Positions 47,858-58,128 of a stretch of 64,000 bases of DNA are shown here, in pieces (position 1 is the first letter of the stretch; the number at the start of each line of letters is the position of its first letter). Under the pieces are notes generated by a model. It saw only the letters and a program-made list of their open reading frames with translations. It searched no databases and was not told the origin of the DNA. Source of the stretch: Salinarimonas soli (GTDB lineage: Bacteria; Pseudomonadota; Alphaproteobacteria; Rhizobiales; Beijerinckiaceae); assembly GCF_008386575.1 (NCBI RefSeq), contig NZ_VUOA01000005.1, positions 1-64,000 of the forward strand, given 5' to 3'. Made by a program: the position numbers and the translations under genes.

Positions 47858-50181
47858 GTGCCCTCCTTTCGTCCTTTGATCCGGACTTTCACATCGCGCC
47901 TTGGCGCGAAAGGCGCCTTGTTGCCGCGCCCCGGCTTGGGGCCTGAGAACGGGCGCCCAGGCCGGCGCGCCCCGGAGGGCTTGCCCTTGCGGCCCTCCGA
48001 GAGGATCTCGAAGCGCAGCGCGCCCGCCACGGGCGCTGCCTCGACAAGCTTCACGCTGACCGGATCGCCGAGCCGGTAGCTCTCGCCCGTGCGGTCGCCG
48101 GTCAGGGCATGGTGGGCTTCGTCGTAGCGGTAATAATCGTCGCCGATGGTGGCCGCCGGGACGAAGCCGTCGGCGCCGGTCTCGAACAGCTTCACGAACA
48201 GCCCGCCCTTGGTGACGCCCGAGATCCGCCCCTCGAAGATCGCGCCGACCTGATCGGCGAGATATTGGGCGATGAGGCGATCCACCGTCTCCCGCTCGGC
48301 GGCCATCGCGCGCCGTTCGGCGGCCGAGATCCCGGCCGCGATCTCGGCGAGCTGCTCCGTGGTGACGTCCGCCGGCAGGGCGCCCTCCCCGAACCGGAAG
48401 GCGCGCACCAGGGCGCGGTGGACCACGAGGTCGGCGTAGCGCCGGATCGGCGAGGTGAAATGGGCGTACCGCCGCAGGTTCAGGCCGAAATGGCCGTAGT
48501 TCTCGGCCGTGTACTCGGCCTGCGCCTGGGTGCGCAGCACCACCTCGTTGACGAAGGTCTCATGCTCCGAGCCCGCGATCGACCGGAGGATCCCGTTGAA
48601 GATCCCGGGCCGCAGGGCTCCGGTCTGGGGTGCCTTCTGCCCGATCGAGGCCATCACCTCGCCGAGGCTGCGCATCTTCTCCAGCGAGGGCTCGTCGTGG
48701 GTGCGGTAGATGAGCGGGGTCTTGGCCGTCTCCAGCGCCTCGGCCGCCGCCACGTTGGCGAGGATCATGAACTCCTCGATGAGCCGGTGCGCGTCGAGGC
48801 GCTCCGGCACGACCACGCGGTCGACGGTTCCGTCGGGCTTGAGGAGGATCTTGCGCTCCGGCAGGTCGAGATCGAGGGGCTCGCGGGCGTCGCGCGCCTT
48901 CCGGACGCAGGCATAGGCCGCCCACAGCGGGCGCAGGATCCCGTCCAGGATCGGTGCCGTCACCTCGTCGGGCCGCCCGTCGATCGCGGCCTGAGCCTGG
49001 GCATAGGCGACCTTGGCATGCGAACGCATGAGCACGCGGTGGAACGCGTGATGCCTCTTGCGCCCGTCCGCGCCGACGATCATGCGAACGGCCAGGGCCG
49101 GCCGGTCCTCGTGGGGGCGCAGGGAGCACAGGTCGTTCGAGATGCGCTCGGGCAGCATCGGAACGACGCGGTCGGGGAAGTAGACCGAGTTGCCGCGCTC
49201 CAAAGCTTCCCGGTCCATGGCCGAGCCCGGCCGGACATAGGCCGATACGTCGGCGATCGCGACGGTCACGACGAAGCCGCCGGGATTGCCGGGGTCCGTA
49301 TCCGGAGCGGCATGGACCGCGTCGTCGTGGTCCTTGGCGTCCGCCGGGTCGATCGTGATGAGAGGCAGATCGCGCCAGTCCTCGCGCCCCTCGGGGCTTG
49401 CGGGCTTCGCGCTCTCGGCTTCCTTCAAGGCCGCGGCGCTGAAGACATGGGGGATGTTGTGGACATGGATCGCCACCATGCTCACGGCCTTCTCGCTCGC
49501 CAGGGAGCCGAGGCGTTCGCGCACCTTCGCGTAGGTGAGGCCGAGCCGCCCGGGCTGAACTGTCGTGACGGCGACGAGATCGCCCTCCTGCGCTCCGCCC
49601 TCGTCGCCCGGCGCGATGACGATCTCGCGTCCATGCGAGCGCTTCTCCACGGGGATCAATCGTCCGCCCCCTTCGGGCATCGCCCGGAACACGCCGAGGA
49701 TCTGCGCGGCCTTCTTGGCGATGATCTTCATGACTCGCCCGGCATAGGCCGGGCCGCCGTCATCTGCCGGTTCGACGCGCACGAGGGCACGATCGCCGAC
49801 GCCCGCCACCGGCGCTCCTGGCCGCGCCCGCCGCCCCGCCACGATGAGGATGCGCGGCGCCTTGGCCCCGTCCTCGGAGATCCAGTCGGCGGGTTCGGCG
49901 ATGAGCTCGCCGTCGGGATCGCGGCCGACGATGTCGGCCAGCACCACGGGCGGGAGCCGGCCGGCCTGATGCAGCTTTCGCCCGCGACGCTCGACCACGC
50001 CGTCGGCCTCAAGCTCCTTCAGGATCCCCTTGAGCCACGTCTTGTCGGCACCCTCGATGCCGAAGGCGCGGGCGATCTCGCGCTTTCCCACCTTGCCCTT
50101 GGTGCTTTTCAGGAATGCGACGACCTCGTCGCGCGACGGGAGCTTGGGCTCGGCGGTTGCGGTCTTGATGCGTCTGGCCAA
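47854..50181 (-). CDS. rnr: Ribonuclease R
   Basis: RNase R is a processive 3'-5' exoribonuclease of the RNB family that degrades structured RNA and acts with tmRNA. The 775-residue protein has an N-terminal winged-helix segment (KREIARAFGIEGADKTWLKGILKEL), cold-shock domains, the RNB catalytic centre with ITIDPADAKDHDDAVHA (metal-binding Asp cluster), LCSLRPHEDRPALAVRM, FTSPIRRYADLVVHRAL, and a C-terminal S1 domain followed by a basic tail rich in Lys, Arg and Gly. It leads the rnr-DUF983-NUDIX-MFS operon. Confidence 0.96.
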   Translation of the reverse strand: MARRIKTATAEPKLPSRDEVVAFLKSTKGKVGKREIARAFGIEGADKTWLKGILKELEADGVVERRGRKLHQAGRLPPVVLADIVGRDPDGELIAEPADWISEDGAKAPRILIVAGRRARPGAPVAGVGDRALVRVEPADDGGPAYAGRVMKIIAKKAAQILGVFRAMPEGGGRLIPVEKRSHGREIVIAPGDEGGAQEGDLVAVTTVQPGRLGLTYAKVRERLGSLASEKAVSMVAIHVHNIPHVFSAAALKEAESAKPASPEGREDWRDLPLITIDPADAKDHDDAVHAAPDTDPGNPGGFVVTVAIADVSAYVRPGSAMDREALERGNSVYFPDRVVPMLPERISNDLCSLRPHEDRPALAVRMIVGADGRKRHHAFHRVLMRSHAKVAYAQAQAAIDGRPDEVTAPILDGILRPLWAAYACVRKARDAREPLDLDLPERKILLKPDGTVDRVVVPERLDAHRLIEEFMILANVAAAEALETAKTPLIYRTHDEPSLEKMRSLGEVMASIGQKAPQTGALRPGIFNGILRSIAGSEHETFVNEVVLRTQAQAEYTAENYGHFGLNLRRYAHFTSPIRRYADLVVHRALVRAFRFGEGALPADVTTEQLAEIAAGISAAERRAMAAERETVDRLIAQYLADQVGAIFEGRISGVTKGGLFVKLFETGADGFVPAATIGDDYYRYDEAHHALTGDRTGESYRLGDPVSVKLVEAAPVAGALRFEILSEGRKGKPSGARRPGRPFSGPKPGRGNKAPFAPRRDVKVRIKGRKEGT

Positions 50182-50321
50182 GGGGCGTGACTTTCGTTCG
50201 GGGCCTCGCGCCGTTGTGACATGGCGGCGCGAATGCGGCCAAGCTTTTGACCGTGCTCCTCAGGGGGAGACGCGGCTGGGCCGGGTTGGATCCATTCCGG
50301 CCCGTACGCTTCAACGAAAAA

Positions 50322-50343
50322 AGGCGCGCCGGATGGCGCGCCT
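50322..50343 (-). terminator. Intrinsic terminator after the repeat-containing exported protein gene
   Basis: Minus-strand hairpin AGGCGCGCC / GGCGCGCCT with a four-base loop, followed by TTTTTT (A-run at 50317-50322 on the plus strand). Confidence 0.88.
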
Positions 50344-50364
50344 CGTCTTCATTCCAGGGCCGGA

Positions 50365-50805
50365 TCAGCGCTGACGGATCAGCTCGTTGGCCGGACCGCC
50401 GGCCTGCTGGTTGTCGCCCTGCTGGAACGACGGCACCAGATCGCCGCCCGTGTGCGCGTTGTTGCCCTGGGTGCGGGAGAACGGGCTTGCCGTCGAGGAC
50501 CCGGGGACGGACGGATCGGCCGGAACGCCGACGATGCTGCCCGTCTCGACCGGATCGACGATCACGACGCCGGGGGCGCCGCGCACGACACGGCCGCCGA
50601 CCGAGGCGCCGTAGCCGTACGGCACGCCGTACCCGTCACGACGAGCCTCGGAGGGGCCGCCGGCCTGCTGGTTGTCGCCACCGATGTGGGACTGATTGCC
50701 CTGCGTACGCTCCAGCGAGTCGGCGTAGGGCGCGAGGTTCGCCTGGGCGAGAACCGGAGACGCGAGAAGTACCGTGGCGCCGGCTGCGATGATCAGCTTC
50801 TTCAT
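50365..50805 (-). CDS. Exported repeat-containing protein of unknown function
   Basis: The 146-residue product has a clear signal peptide (KKLIIAAGATVLLASPVLAQ, cleavage near residue 20). The mature chain is flanked by two copies of one motif: RTQGNQSHIGGDNQQAGGP at 33-51, and RTQGNNAHTGGD at 111-122 continuing to GDNQQAGGP at 130-138. Between them lies a Gly/Val/Pro-rich segment (YGVPYGYGASVGGRVV, then VVIVDPVETGSIVGVP). There are no cysteines or membrane helices. I do not recognise the family. The gene is monocistronic, with its own terminator, between rnr and glnA. Confidence 0.75.
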   Translation of the reverse strand: MKKLIIAAGATVLLASPVLAQANLAPYADSLERTQGNQSHIGGDNQQAGGPSEARRDGYGVPYGYGASVGGRVVRGAPGVVIVDPVETGSIVGVPADPSVPGSSTASPFSRTQGNNAHTGGDLVPSFQQGDNQQAGGPANELIRQR

Positions 50806-51045
50806 AAGGAAAACTCCGTGATGGACGTTGATTGTGTCCCGCTGGCCAATCAACGGTGCCCGCAACCACTTGTTCCGGGGCGCCCCATCACCAAAAGTTC
50901 AACGTCAGGGCTGCGTCCATCGCATGCGTCATTGCGGCGCGCACCGCATGAACGCGTGAGCGAGCGCGTTCATGCCTTCCATCATGCATCCGACGCAACT
51001 CTGCCGGCGACGGCGCCGTCGCGGTTCGCTCGTCGGCGTCGAAAC
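50806..51045. other. Intergenic region between the repeat protein gene and glnA
   Basis: This 240-base stretch, part of a 318-base gene-free interval, holds the promoter of the exported repeat protein (minus strand) and a perfect inverted repeat at 50947-50974. No small coding frame with a ribosome site was found. Confidence 0.5.
50947..50974. repeat. Perfect 10-bp inverted repeat
   Basis: CATGAACGCG and CGCGTTCATG flank an eight-base spacer. It lies about 140 bases upstream of the repeat-protein ATG and about 75 bases beyond the glnA terminator. It could be an operator or an RNA hairpin; no T-run follows, so it is not a typical terminator. Confidence 0.6.
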
Positions 51046-51073
51046 AAAAAAGCCGGAGCCTCGCGGCTCCGGC
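51046..51073 (-). terminator. Intrinsic terminator after glnA
   Basis: Minus-strand hairpin GCCGGAGCC / GGCTCCGGC with a four-base loop, followed by a run of six T. Confidence 0.9.
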
Positions 51074-51123
51074 CAGTGGATCGCGGCACCGCGACCCGGG
51101 AGGATCAAGCTGCTGCCGAGAGG

Positions 51124-52533
51124 TCAGCAGGAATAGTACATGATGAACTCGACCGGATGCGGGGTCATCTCGAAGCGAGCGACCTCCGTCATCTTCAGCT
51201 CGATATAGCTGTCGATGAAGTCGTCGTTGAACACGCCGCCGGCCTTGAGGAAGGTGCGGTCCTTGTCGAGGCTCACGAGCGCCTCACGGAGCGAACCGCA
51301 GACGGTCGGGATCTTCTTCAGCTCGCGGGGCGGCAGGTCGTAGAGGTCCTTGTCCATCGCCGCGCCGGGATCGATCTTGTTCTGGATCCCGTCGAGACCG
51401 GCCATCAGCATCGCCGCGAAGGCGAGGTAGGGGTTCGCGGTCGGGTCGGGGAAGCGAACCTCGACGCGCTTGGCCTTCGGCGACGTCGTCCACGGGATAC
51501 GGCAGGACGCCGAGCGGTTGCGGGCCGAGTAGGCGAGCAGCACCGGGGCCTCGTAGCCCGGGACGAGACGCTTGTAGGAGTTCGTCGACGGGTTGGTGAA
51601 GGCGTTGAGCGCCTTGGCGTGCTTGATGATGCCGCCGATGTACCACAGGCACTCCTGGCTGAGGTCGGAGTACTTGTTACCCGCGAAGACGGGCTTGCCG
51701 TTGGCCCAGATCGACTGGTGGACGTGCATGCCCGAGCCGTTGTCGCCGTAGATGGGCTTGGGCATGAAGGTCGCGGTCTTGCCGTAGCTCTGGGCCACGT
51801 TGTGGATCGCGTACTTATAGATCTGCATCTGGTCGCCCATGCGGACCAGCGTGTCGAACTTCATGCCGAGCTCGTGCTGGGCGGACGCCACCTCGTGGTG
51901 GTGCTTCTCGACCGTGACGCCCATGGCCGCCATGGCGGCGAGCATCTCGCCGCGCATGTCCTGCGCGGAGTCGAGCGGCGGGACCGGGAAGTAGCCGCCC
52001 TTCGTCTGGATGCGGTGGCCGAGGTTGCCACCCTCATAGTCGGTGTCGCCGTTGGTCGGCAGCTCGACGTTGTCGAGCTTGAAGCCCGTGTTGTACGGGT
52101 CGGCCATGAAGCGGACGTCGTCGAACACGAAGAACTCGGCCTCGGGGCCGACATAGATGGTGTCGCCGATGCCCGTGGACTTCAGGAAGGCCTCGGCCTT
52201 CTTGGCGATGCCGCGCGGGTCACGGCCATAGGGCTCGCCCGTGGCGGGCTCGAGAATGTCGCAGACGATCGACATGGTGGCCGCCGAGAAGAACGGATCC
52301 ATGCAGGCCGTCTCGGGGTCGGGCATGAGCGTCATGTCGGACTCGTTGATCGCCTTCCAGCCGGCGATGGACGAGCCGTCGAACATGATGCCGTCGGCGA
52401 AGAGGTCCTCGTCGACCATGGTCACGTCGAAGGTGACGTGCTGCCACTTGCCCCGCGGGTCGGTGAACCGGAAGTCGACGTACTTGACGTCGTTGTCCTT
52501 GATCGCCTTGAGCACGTCCTTGGCGGTCTTCAT
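51124..52533 (-). CDS. glnA: Glutamine synthetase type I
   Basis: GlnA makes glutamine from glutamate, ammonia and ATP. The 469-residue dodecameric GSI has the signatures [29 protein letters not shown], the ATP-site region [18 protein letters not shown], and the adenylylation site DKDLYDLP with Tyr398, equivalent to Tyr397 in enteric enzymes, implying control by the GlnE/GlnD cascade. It lies 77 bases downstream of glnB (PII), the regulator in that same cascade. It ends with a strong terminator. Confidence 0.98.
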   Translation of the reverse strand: MKTAKDVLKAIKDNDVKYVDFRFTDPRGKWQHVTFDVTMVDEDLFADGIMFDGSSIAGWKAINESDMTLMPDPETACMDPFFSAATMSIVCDILEPATGEPYGRDPRGIAKKAEAFLKSTGIGDTIYVGPEAEFFVFDDVRFMADPYNTGFKLDNVELPTNGDTDYEGGNLGHRIQTKGGYFPVPPLDSAQDMRGEMLAAMAAMGVTVEKHHHEVASAQHELGMKFDTLVRMGDQMQIYKYAIHNVAQSYGKTATFMPKPIYGDNGSGMHVHQSIWANGKPVFAGNKYSDLSQECLWYIGGIIKHAKALNAFTNPSTNSYKRLVPGYEAPVLLAYSARNRSASCRIPWTTSPKAKRVEVRFPDPTANPYLAFAAMLMAGLDGIQNKIDPGAAMDKDLYDLPPRELKKIPTVCGSLREALVSLDKDRTFLKAGGVFNDDFIDSYIELKMTEVARFEMTPHPVEFIMYYSC

Positions 52534-52610
52534 TCTGCTGGTCCTCTTGATGCGTGTTTTGGCTCGCCGGATGCCGGTCGGCCCGGCGTTCTTGGGGGAA
52601 CCCCCAACCT

Positions 52611-53063
<453 letters not shown>

Positions 53064-53171
53064 CTACTTTCTGATCACACGTTGCTTGTTCGCGAGGCAG
53101 GGTGCCAGACCCCCGGGCAACGGCCTCGAACGGCCACCTGGGGATAGCACTCCGCTCGGGAAAGACCGGCC

Positions 53172-54644
53172 ATGATGCGCCTTTTCACGGCGGCGCAGAT
53201 GCGCGAGGCCGACCGCCTGACCATCGCGGCCGGGACGTCCGGCCGCGAGCTCATGGAGCGGGCCGGGGCAGCGGTCGCCGAAGCCGTTCGCCGGATGGGA
53301 GGCGGACCAGTGGCGGTCATGTGCGGCCCGGGCAACAACGGCGGCGACGGCTTCGTCGCCGCGCGGCTGCTCGCCGGGCACGGGACCGCGGTCACGGTCC
53401 ACCTCCTAGGCGAGCGACAGCGTCTCACCGGCGATGCGGCACTCGCCGCGGCCGATTGGACCGGGCCGGTCCATGGCGCGTCCGGCGGCGTTCGGGACTG
53501 TGCGTTGATCGTGGATGCGCTGTTCGGCACCGGGCTCACGCGCGCCCTCGACGGCGAGGCCGCGGCCGTCGTCGAGGCGATCAACAGATCCGGGCTGCCG
53601 GTGCTCGCGGTCGACATGCCCTCAGGGGTGGACAGCGATACGGGCGAGGTGTGTGGCGTCGCGGTGCGAGCCGCGCGGACCGTGACCTTCGCCGGCGCGA
53701 AGGCGGGACACTTCCTGCTCCCCGGCCGCACCTTGCGCGGCCAGCTCCACGTGGTGGACATCGGCATCCCGGGGAGCGTCGTCGCGGGGCTCGACTCCAG
53801 GCTCGCCGTGAACGGCCCCGAGACCTGGCAGCACGCTCTCCCGTCGCTCGAGGAGGACAGCCACAAATATCGCCGCGGCCACGCGCTCGTCCTCTCCGGG
53901 CCCATGACCCGGACGGGCGCGGCGCGGCTCGCAGCGCGTGCGGCGCTTCGGGTCGGGTCCGGGCTCGTGACCCTGGGCTCGCCCCGGAGCGCGGTCCTCG
54001 TGAACGCGGCCCACCTCACGGCAATCATGCTGCGCCCCTGCGACGGGGCGGCGGAGCTCCGCGAGATCCTGGAGGACCCGCGGTTCTCCGTCGTGGCCCT
54101 TGGGCCGGGCTACGGCGTCGGCGAGGCCACGCGCGAGGCGATTCGCGTCGCGGGAGCCTCGGGACGCGGCCTCGTCCTCGACGCGGATGCCCTTACGAGC
54201 TTCGAGGGCGACCTGGCAGGCCTCGCCTCCGCCCTTGGCGGTGCGCCCGCGGTCCTCACGCCTCACGGGGGCGAGTTCGAGCGCCTGACGCGGGGAGCCG
54301 ACGGGACACGCGGGGTCTCCAAGGTGGAGAGGGCCCGCGCAGCCGCGGCGCATTCGGGCGCAGTTCTCGTCCTTAAGGGAGCGGACACCGTGATCGCGGC
54401 TTCGGACGGCCGCGCCGCGATCAATGCCCATGCGAGCCCCTATCTCGCCACGGCGGGCTCGGGCGATGTCCTGACGGGCCTCGTCGCCGGCCTGATGGCG
54501 CAGGGCATGCCGCCCTACGAGGCGGCCTGCGCCGGCGTCTGGCTGCACGGCGATGCGGGTCTGCGCCTCGGGCCGGGCCTCATTGCGGAGGATCTGCCGG
54601 AGATCATGCCAGCCGCCCTCAGGGGTCTGGCCGATAAGCCTTAA
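53172..54644 (+). CDS. nnrD: Bifunctional NAD(P)H-hydrate epimerase / ADP-dependent NAD(P)H-hydrate dehydratase
   Basis: This 490-residue protein repairs hydrated NADH and NADPH. The N-terminal YjeF_N epimerase domain (about 1-210) shows [32 protein letters not shown] and [13 protein letters not shown]; the C-terminal ribokinase-like dehydratase domain (about 225-485) shows [40 protein letters not shown] and [20 protein letters not shown]. The fusion is common in bacteria. It is divergent from glnB, next to which it is often found in alphaproteobacteria, and convergent with a four-base overlap with the oxidase-like gene. Confidence 0.95.
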   Translation: MMRLFTAAQMREADRLTIAAGTSGRELMERAGAAVAEAVRRMGGGPVAVMCGPGNNGGDGFVAARLLAGHGTAVTVHLLGERQRLTGDAALAAADWTGPVHGASGGVRDCALIVDALFGTGLTRALDGEAAAVVEAINRSGLPVLAVDMPSGVDSDTGEVCGVAVRAARTVTFAGAKAGHFLLPGRTLRGQLHVVDIGIPGSVVAGLDSRLAVNGPETWQHALPSLEEDSHKYRRGHALVLSGPMTRTGAARLAARAALRVGSGLVTLGSPRSAVLVNAAHLTAIMLRPCDGAAELREILEDPRFSVVALGPGYGVGEATREAIRVAGASGRGLVLDADALTSFEGDLAGLASALGGAPAVLTPHGGEFERLTRGADGTRGVSKVERARAAAAHSGAVLVLKGADTVIAASDGRAAINAHASPYLATAGSGDVLTGLVAGLMAQGMPPYEAACAGVWLHGDAGLRLGPGLIAEDLPEIMPAALRGLADKP

Positions 54645-56035
54645 GTGACCTCGAACCAGGTCCACAGCCCCGTGTCGAGGCGTTCCAGGATCGTCGAGCC
54701 GAAAAGCCACTTGCCGGGATTGTCGGCGACGAACGCGATCCGTGAGGTGCGCCCCTCGGGGACCTGGAGCGTGTCGAGCCAGTAGGGCTCCCAGCCGTCG
54801 TCGAGGTTGTGGAGCAGGCGAAAGGCATGGCCGTGCAGGTGAAGGGCCTGCACGGTCGCCGTGTCGTTCGTGACCGCAAGCACCACGGGCGTGCCCCGTG
54901 CCACTCTCAGGAGCGGCGGCATGCCCGGCGTGCCGGCGGATCCGTTGACCGTCCAAATCCGTTTCGGGTCGCCGGCGTAGCGGGGCGTTCCGTCCGGCGC
55001 CGGGCGCGCGCCGCCGCCCAGGGCGACATCCCGACGCGTCGCGTTCTGGAGGCGGATTTCCGCGGGAAGGGACGGGCGCTCGGCGATGCCCGCGACGGGC
55101 GGGCGCGTGCCGCCCTGCGCCGCTCCTGTCGAGACGAAGCTCGCGAGGGGAACGCCGGGGCCGATCGCGGCGAGGAGCCTCGCTTGCGGCTCGGTCGCCT
55201 CCGGCATCTCGACGATGACGTCGTAGCGGCGCCCGGGCGGGAAGGGGAGCGTGGCGCGCAGGGGCTCGAACGCGTCGGTCGGCACGCTGTCGATGGCCGC
55301 CACGTAGGCCCGCACGCCTTCGAAGCGGATCGGCATGATTCGGGCGTTCGACGCGTTCGCCAGCCGCAGGCGCAGCCGGGAGCCGAGCGGCGCCTCGATC
55401 CGGCGCGGGACCGCCTCGCCCCCGATGGTGAGCCAGTTCCCGAGCCGGCCCGTGGACGCAGCCTCGGGCACCGCCCCGAACGGCGCGAGCGATCCGTCCT
55501 CCGCCAATCGCCAGTCGTCGATGACGAGCTCCACCTCCCGCTCGACGGCCGGTGGCTTGCGCTCATCGACGATCAGCATGGCGGCGAGCCCCCGCTCCGT
55601 GGGCTCCCCGCTCGCGCCGAGCAGCAGGGGACGAATGAGGTAGGTGCCCGGCTGAGGAGCCGGCACGGCGATCTCGACGACACCGCCGGGTGCCGCAGGC
55701 TCGCCCGTGAGCCCGCCGACCCCGTCCGCGGCGTTGGGACCCCGCAGGCCCAGCACATGGAACGCGAGCGGCGCCGGCGTACGATTCTCGATCCGAAGGC
55801 GGAGCGGCTCGCCTGCCTTGACGCGCAAGACGGTGCCCGGAGCCGTGTCCCCGAAAGTCCAGACCTGCGCGGCCGCGGCGGAGTCCGGGCGAAGCCGCAT
55901 CTCCCGTGGAGCCGCCACGAGGTTCGTCCACCCCCCGCCCGTCTGCGCCCGCGCCGGGCGCAGGACGACCGTCGAAGCCGCAAGGCCGAGCATCACGGCC
56001 CGGCGGGTCGCAAGGGGAGGGGGCAGTCGGTGCAT
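54641..56035 (-). CDS. Multicopper oxidase-fold protein with degenerate copper sites (SufI/FtsP-like)
   Basis: The 464-residue exported protein has a Tat-like signal (ATRRAVMLGLAAS, ending PARAQ near residue 31) and three cupredoxin domains. The alignment landmarks are present but most ligands are lost: FHVLGLRGPNAADG (92-105) keeps only the first His of the HWHG motif; GTYLIRPLLLG (130-140) has lost both His of the usual YHxH; ALHLHGHAF (397-405) keeps His399, His401 and His403 but not the type 1 His (Gln396); and GKWLFGSTILER (441-452) replaces HCHxxxH with Gly446, Ser447, Thr448 and Arg452. No type 1 copper site can form. This resembles E. coli FtsP/SufI, a non-copper division protein. Enzymatic oxidase activity is unlikely. 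Confidence 0.85.
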   Translation of the reverse strand: MHRLPPPLATRRAVMLGLAASTVVLRPARAQTGGGWTNLVAAPREMRLRPDSAAAAQVWTFGDTAPGTVLRVKAGEPLRLRIENRTPAPLAFHVLGLRGPNAADGVGGLTGEPAAPGGVVEIAVPAPQPGTYLIRPLLLGASGEPTERGLAAMLIVDERKPPAVEREVELVIDDWRLAEDGSLAPFGAVPEAASTGRLGNWLTIGGEAVPRRIEAPLGSRLRLRLANASNARIMPIRFEGVRAYVAAIDSVPTDAFEPLRATLPFPPGRRYDVIVEMPEATEPQARLLAAIGPGVPLASFVSTGAAQGGTRPPVAGIAERPSLPAEIRLQNATRRDVALGGGARPAPDGTPRYAGDPKRIWTVNGSAGTPGMPPLLRVARGTPVVLAVTNDTATVQALHLHGHAFRLLHNLDDGWEPYWLDTLQVPEGRTSRIAFVADNPGKWLFGSTILERLDTGLWTWFEVT

Positions 56036-56224
56036 TCTGGGATCTCGGATGGGGCTTGGCGATAAGCCTGGCAGGTTCATGCCACGAACGTGCGCCGGTG
56101 GGGAAGGTTGCGCTCACGGGCATGGGGCTTGCGCAGTTGGCCCGAGGGGCCCGCGGCTTGTGCCGGGACGGAACGATACCGTCCCGCGCCGGGACGGATA
56201 AGGCCCAGCTCCAGGGAGCTTGTC

Positions 56225-56371
56225 ATGGCCCGCGTCTCGCTGTTCGCTGCGCTCCTGCTTCTCCTGTTCGCGTTCCTGACCAAGGGCGGCGCGTCGCAGG
56301 CTGTCACCGTCCTCACCGTCTCGGGCGGGTTCGTGGGGCTCCTGATCATGGCGCTCCTGAAAGACGCTTGA
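56225..56371 (+). CDS. Small membrane protein of unknown function (48 residues)
   Basis: The 48-residue frame encodes two hydrophobic segments (VSLFAALLLLLFAFL and VTVLTVSGGFVGLLIMALL) joined by TKGGASQA and ending LLKDA. An AGGGAG ribosome site sits seven bases ahead of the ATG, and the length, composition and spacing support a real small membrane protein. I do not recognise the family. It is divergent from the oxidase-like gene and about 90 bases upstream of tRNA-Leu. Confidence 0.6.
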   Translation: MARVSLFAALLLLLFAFLTKGGASQAVTVLTVSGGFVGLLIMALLKDA

Positions 56372-56395
56372 GGTCTCCTGAAGGGCCTCACTTTT

Positions 56396-56426
56396 TTGCT
56401 GCGCGCCTCTTTCGGCGTGCTATAGA
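56396..56426 (+). promoter_or_regulatory. Possible promoter of tRNA-Leu
   Basis: TTGCTG (56396) and GCTATA (56419) are spaced by 17 bases, and TATAGA overlaps the second element. The site ends about 37 bases ahead of the tRNA. It is a consensus-based guess. Confidence 0.4.
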
Positions 56427-56461
56427 GCCGCGTCCCGAAGGGGCGGCTCGCCGCCTCAAGT

Positions 56462-56546
<85 letters not shown>

Positions 56547-56674
56547 ATCCGCCTTCGGGTTGGTCTCCGGACGGCTCCGGTCGGCTCAAGCGCGGTCCCT
56601 CCAGCCGAGAGGGCGTCGCTCGCCGATTCGAACGCCGTTCGATCGAATGAGTCGAACGAGAACGGATTGAGACG

Positions 56675-58060
56675 ATGCAGGTGACCGAAACCCTGTCGCA
56701 GGGCCTCAAGCGCGAATTCCGGGTCGTGCTCCCGGCCTCGGAGCTGGAGCAGCGGCTCTCCGGCGAGCTCGCCACCATGAAGGATCGGGTGCGGATCAAC
56801 GGGTTCCGCCCGGGCAAGGTGCCCGTCGCGCACCTGCGTCGCCTCTATGGCCGCTCGGTCATGGCCGACGTGGTGCAGAACGCGGTCACCGAAGCCAACC
56901 GCAAGATCGTCGACGAGAACGGCCTCAAGCTCGCCAACGAGCCCGAGGTGAAGTTCCCCGAGAACCAGGAGGAGATCGCCGCCGCCCTCGAGGCGAAGGC
57001 CGATCTCGCCTTCACGGTCGCTCTTGAGGTGCTGCCGGCCTTCGAGCTCGCCGACACCTCCGACGTGACGATCACTAAGCCCGTCGCCACGGTGGAGGAC
57101 ACCGACGTCGACGAGACGCTGACCCGCATGGCCAAGCAGAACGCGGCCTGGGAGTCGAAGGGCGACGACGCCGTGGCCGCGACTGGCGACCGCGTTTCGG
57201 TCGACTTCACGGGCACCATGGACGGCGAGGCCTTCCAGGGCGGCTCGGGCACGGACATCCAGGTCGAGCTCGGCTCGAACACCTTCATTCCCGGCTTCGA
57301 GGAGCAGCTCGTCGGCATCAAGAAGGGCGAGACCCGCACGGTCAACGTCACCTTCCCGCCGAACTATATGGCCGAGCATCTGGCCGGCAAGGCGGCGCAG
57401 TTCGAGGTGACAGCGAAGGACGTGCTCGCCCCGGGCGCTCTCACGATCGACGACGAGCTCGCCAAGGGCTTCGGCATGGAGTCGCTCGACGCCCTCAAGG
57501 ATGCGATCCGCTCCACGCTCCAGCGCGACCTCGACGCCCAGTCGCGCCGCAAGCTCAAGAAGGAGCTCCTCGACGCTCTCGACACCAAGTACAGCTTCGA
57601 GCTGCCGCAGAGCCTGGTCGAGCAGGAATTCGCCGCCGTCTGGTCGCAGGTCGTCGCCGACCTGAAGAACAACAACCGCACCTTCGCCGACGAGGGCACC
57701 ACCGAGGACGAGGCTAAGGCCGAGTACCGCCGCATCGCCGAGCGCCGCGTGCGCCTGGGCCTCGTGCTGGCGCAGATCGGCGAGCAGGCCGAGGTCAAGG
57801 TCTCCGACGACGAGGTCACGCAGGCCCTCATCGCCCGCGTCCGGGAATATCCGGGCCAGGAAAAGGAGGTCTGGGACTATTACCGCAACAATCCGCAGGC
57901 CCTGGCGCAAATCCGCGCGCCCCTTTTCGAGGAGAAGGTCGTCGACCATATCCTGTCGCAAGTGAAGGTCGAAGAGACCCCCATCGCCAAGGAAGATCTC
58001 TTCCGCGACGAGGACGAGGCCGCCAAGCCCGCGGCCGAGAGCGCCGCAGAGCCGGCGTGA
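56675..58060 (+). CDS. tig: Trigger factor
   Basis: Ribosome-associated folding chaperone and peptidyl-prolyl isomerase. The 461-residue protein has the ribosome-binding domain with the signature [17 protein letters not shown] (about 45-60), an FKBP-type PPIase domain (about 165-245, [32 protein letters not shown]), and the helical substrate-cradle domain. The C-terminus is an Ala/Glu/Asp-rich tail. It starts the conserved tig-clpP-clpX-lon series. Confidence 0.97.
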   Translation: MQVTETLSQGLKREFRVVLPASELEQRLSGELATMKDRVRINGFRPGKVPVAHLRRLYGRSVMADVVQNAVTEANRKIVDENGLKLANEPEVKFPENQEEIAAALEAKADLAFTVALEVLPAFELADTSDVTITKPVATVEDTDVDETLTRMAKQNAAWESKGDDAVAATGDRVSVDFTGTMDGEAFQGGSGTDIQVELGSNTFIPGFEEQLVGIKKGETRTVNVTFPPNYMAEHLAGKAAQFEVTAKDVLAPGALTIDDELAKGFGMESLDALKDAIRSTLQRDLDAQSRRKLKKELLDALDTKYSFELPQSLVEQEFAAVWSQVVADLKNNNRTFADEGTTEDEAKAEYRRIAERRVRLGLVLAQIGEQAEVKVSDDEVTQALIARVREYPGQEKEVWDYYRNNPQALAQIRAPLFEEKVVDHILSQVKVEETPIAKEDLFRDEDEAAKPAAESAAEPA

Positions 58061-58128
58061 TCTCGTCGACCGAGTCAGTCCGTCACGTCCAAGGGCCTTG
58101 AACGCCCGCTCAGGAGCGAGAGCCGACG

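Noticed and set aside
53090-53110. Possible sigma-54 promoter upstream of glnB (TGGCAC on the minus strand)
   Set aside because: The -24 element TGGCAC is present, but the -12 GC is displaced by one base and the TTGC context is missing, so the match is not good enough to list.
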